From Candidatus Thiothrix singaporensis (lineage in GTDB: Bacteria > Pseudomonadota > Gammaproteobacteria > Thiotrichales > Thiotrichaceae): a stretch of 16,410 nt of DNA. Where the stretch lies: contig CP059265.1 in the NCBI GenBank assembly GCA_013693955.1, positions 1,539,394-1,555,803 on the forward strand, in the 5' to 3' direction. Below are positions 14,724 to 16,410 of the stretch, in pieces. A program made the position numbers and the translations under genes. Under the pieces are notes generated by a model. It was not told the DNA's origin, ran no database searches, and saw nothing but the letters and a program-made list of their open reading frames with translations. Numbering within the stretch: position 1 is the first letter of the stretch; each line of letters opens with the position of its first letter.

Positions 14724-15415
14724 TTAAAAATTATTGATTTTACGAAGGCATCTGAATATTTGCCACTGAACATTCTTCGTATTGACTTTTTAAGCTTATT
14801 TGCTTGTTCCCAGTTTTCATTTTTTGAAATATAAACCTTATAAGAAACAGAGCCATTCTCTTCGTCTACTGTGTCTATAAAAGATTCATAATGATTCTTT
14901 CTAAAAAAATCACGAACATTAATAGCTTGGCTATTTGATGACGTTGAAACTACTTGTACCGTATATAATTGTCGTTGATTTATCTTTGTTAAATCCTTGT
15001 TTATGAATTCTGCATATAACTGACCAGTTTGAATTTTTGATCCATTAGATGCAACAATAATTTTTAACTCATAACTTATAAGACTCTCTGGAGGGAAAGA
15101 TTCTCCATTGTACGGTGATAATATAAAATACTCATCGCCTTTTATATTAATTTTTATTTTTCTTCCTTGTACTAGTGGTTGATTCTCTTTAATATGAAAT
15201 GTGAAGTCTCCATTATCATTAGTTCGTGTTGCTGTTCTGAACTTATTGCTTTCATAAGATAATAATATATCTCTTCCCGATACGGGAATTTCTTTGCCAT
15301 TTTTATCGAATGTAACTACACTTCCATTCAATAAGCCTGACAAAGATTCTTTAGAATAGCAAGCTGATGAAAAGATTATTAGAATAGTTAATATTGCATG
15401 TTTTATCATTGTCAT
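14724..15415 (-). CDS. SPOR-domain lipoprotein, about 230 aa
   Basis: The protein starts MTMIKHAILTILIIFSSACY, a lipoprotein-type signal with Cys19 as the probable lipidation site. A beta-rich segment follows (VSGRDILLSYESNKF, TNDNGDFTFHIKENQPL), resembling a carboxypeptidase-regulatory-like fold. The C-terminal 80 residues form a SPOR-like domain: YTVQVVSTSSNSQAINVRDF, then SYKVYISKNENWEQA, then GKYSDAFVKSI. SPOR domains bind denuded peptidoglycan, so an envelope location is likely. As read, the frame runs through attC11 to 14555. One T added to the run at 14726-14730 creates a stop after SIIF, which is the natural end just before attC11, so I place the end there. Its ATG overlaps the upstream stop (ATGA), indicating translational coupling. 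Confidence 0.7.
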
Positions 15416-15916
15416 TTAACCGCAGGTTCTATTCCAATAGTACAGGCATTTTTTGCACTATCATAATGTATTCTTGTGATGTTATATTTGCAATAATCAA
15501 GATCAATTTCTTGTGTTTCAGAACCATGAACCTCTATTTCTTGATTGTTGATTTTTAAAGTACAAACAGTTTCATCTGCCTGAGTAATGTAAAGCTTATA
15601 TTTATTATCAAATATAGGGCTAGAAGAACCAACATTCAAAGTCTTTTCAGTCTTTGGATAACATGATATTTTTTCATTCTGATTTGCCATGCTGTTAATT
15701 AACGGTATTATATAAATAAGAGCCATAAGGGTAATTAGCAACCAAAAACCTTATTGACAATATTTTGTATGATTTCAGCGCCTGCTGTTTGTGTAAATTG
15801 AGGAAAAAATTGCTCTTTATTATAGCTTTGTAAAGTATTAATAATACTATTACAAATAGAGCTATTAATGAAATAGGAGATGTTATACTAGGTGCAATTT
15901 TGAGTAATTCTGCCAT
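15412..15916 (-). pseudogene. Two-helix membrane protein, 168 aa, two frameshifts (possibly sequence errors)
   Basis: The first frame starts at ATG 15916 (MAELLKIAPSITSPISLIAL) and contains a membrane helix LIALFVIVLLILYKAI. With one base added to the A6 run at 15804-15809 it continues FFPQFTQTAGAEIIQNIVNK. With one more at the A5 run 15744-15748 it continues VFWLLITLMALIYIIPLINS, a second helix. The exported tail follows (ISCYPKTEKTLNVGSSSPIF, then KLYITQADETVCTLKINNQE and YDSAKNACTIGIEPAVK). The repaired length is exactly 169 codons. I recognise no family. It overlaps the SPOR lipoprotein start by ATGA and is first in its cassette, so the two probably act together in the envelope. Confidence 0.65.
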
Positions 15917-15976
15917 ATATCTAATTAATCCTCTTAAATGATTTTATCGTAAAAACTCAATTTCATGGGAGTGATA

Positions 15977-16067
15977 TTCCAACGTCATGTGTGACGGGCG
16001 CGGCGGGGAGTAAATTGTTGGAACTCGCGGGTTGTCACCGCGTCCGTCGTCGACATAATTGTTAGCC
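15977..16067 (-). other. attC12 recombination site
   Basis: Outer 7-mers are TTCCAAC (15977-15983) and GTTAGCC (16061-16067), with the standard inner stem. It is almost the same as attC8 over its length, although their cassettes differ. This is the site nearest the presumed attI end. Confidence 0.92.
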
Positions 16068-16261
16068 AATCATTTGAAACTATTAAAATTATCTTTTATT
16101 TTTCGCATTGGTTTGGCACGGCGCATTGTTAGACTCATGAACGATTGGGCTATCACCAATTCTTGATCTTTTATTGGATTAGAACGAAAGATTGTTATAA
16201 CTCTGAAAAATTAAATAGCCACCAATAGAAATATATATACTTTTCGCTTGCGGTTATTAAT
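16068..16261. repeat. Short intergenic with degenerate leader-type repeat
   Basis: The stretch between attC12 and the GFA stop contains ATGAACGATTGGGCTATCACC and AATAGCCACCAATAG, which resemble the interior of the 122-bp units at 6777-7159. No GC hairpin box is recognisable. Here the repeat lies 3' of a gene rather than 5'. Confidence 0.4.
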
Positions 16262-16410
16262 TTATTTTCTGCTTGGTTCATATTCTTTATATTGGGGTAG
16301 CTTGCCTTCAATATCTTCCCAATTTGCTTTTGAGCCTGTAAAAATATGTCCTATTGGTTTCTCGATAATGTCAGTCTCTAATGTGCCCAAACGAATCCTA
16401 ATATTTTTGG
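16262..16410 (-). CDS. GFA-family (glutathione-dependent formaldehyde-activating-like) protein, C-terminus
   Basis: A minus frame is open from the window edge to TAA at 16262-16264, giving the last 48 residues: IRIRLGTLETDIIEKPIGHI, then FTGSKANWEDIEGKLPQYKE. The R.GTL(D/E)......P..HIF.GSKA.W..I...LPQY pattern is the typical C-terminus of GFA (CENP-V/GFA, Mss4-like fold) zinc proteins. The zinc-binding Cys residues would be upstream, outside the window. The substrate is unknown for most members and formaldehyde activation should not be assumed. The gene belongs to the cassette closed by attC12. It is too short here for most gene callers. Confidence 0.75.
   Translation of the reverse strand, partial: KNIRIRLGTLETDIIEKPIGHIFTGSKANWEDIEGKLPQYKEYEPSRK

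Overview
The window is a stretch of a large integron cassette array, probably a sedentary chromosomal integron of a proteobacterium. A gammaproteobacterium is my guess, from the IS types and the style of the small genes, and that guess is weak. Twelve closely similar GC-rich attC sites of about 90 bp are spaced along the window. They share an inner stem (GACGGGCGCGG paired with CCGCGTCCGTC), and the outer 7-mers that flank each cassette are complementary. In the minus reading each site starts like a typical R'' end (AACAA...) and ends ACGTTRRRY, so the array reads on the minus strand. The genes agree with this. The integrase and attI, if linked, should lie beyond the right end.

In transcription order (right to left) the cassettes are: C-terminus of a GFA-family protein; a membrane protein plus SPOR-domain lipoprotein pair; a geneless cassette whose attC carries an IS110-type element (copy 3); a reverse transcriptase gene split by an IS200/IS605 element; a Cys-rich secreted protein together with IS200/IS605 copy 1 and IS relics; a geneless cassette with IS copy 2 in its attC; a 111-aa conserved protein; a two-gene cassette (membrane protein, secreted protein); a 307-aa HEPN-like protein; a geneless cassette with IS copy 1 in its attC; a 110-aa unknown; an LprI-like protein; and the N-terminus of a SUKH (SMI1/KNR4) protein.

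Three features stand out. (1) The 1185-bp IS110-type element sits three times at the same position in attC sites. Its roughly 200-bp left end carries segments that read as target and donor guides of a bridge RNA matching the attC target and the element's own ends. (2) Many cassettes begin with non-coding DNA built from about 29 copies of a short GC hairpin box (core ATCAGCGC) repeating every 58-60 or about 120 bp. Three cassettes contain nothing else. (3) Nearly every broken gene is restored by adding one base, usually to an A/T run. This points to assembly deletion errors rather than real decay, so several genes marked here as frameshifted may be intact in the organism.

The cassettes have no common pathway. 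They look like the usual mix of exported small proteins, immunity-type proteins and probable defence genes (reverse transcriptase, HEPN-like, SUKH) found in large integrons.
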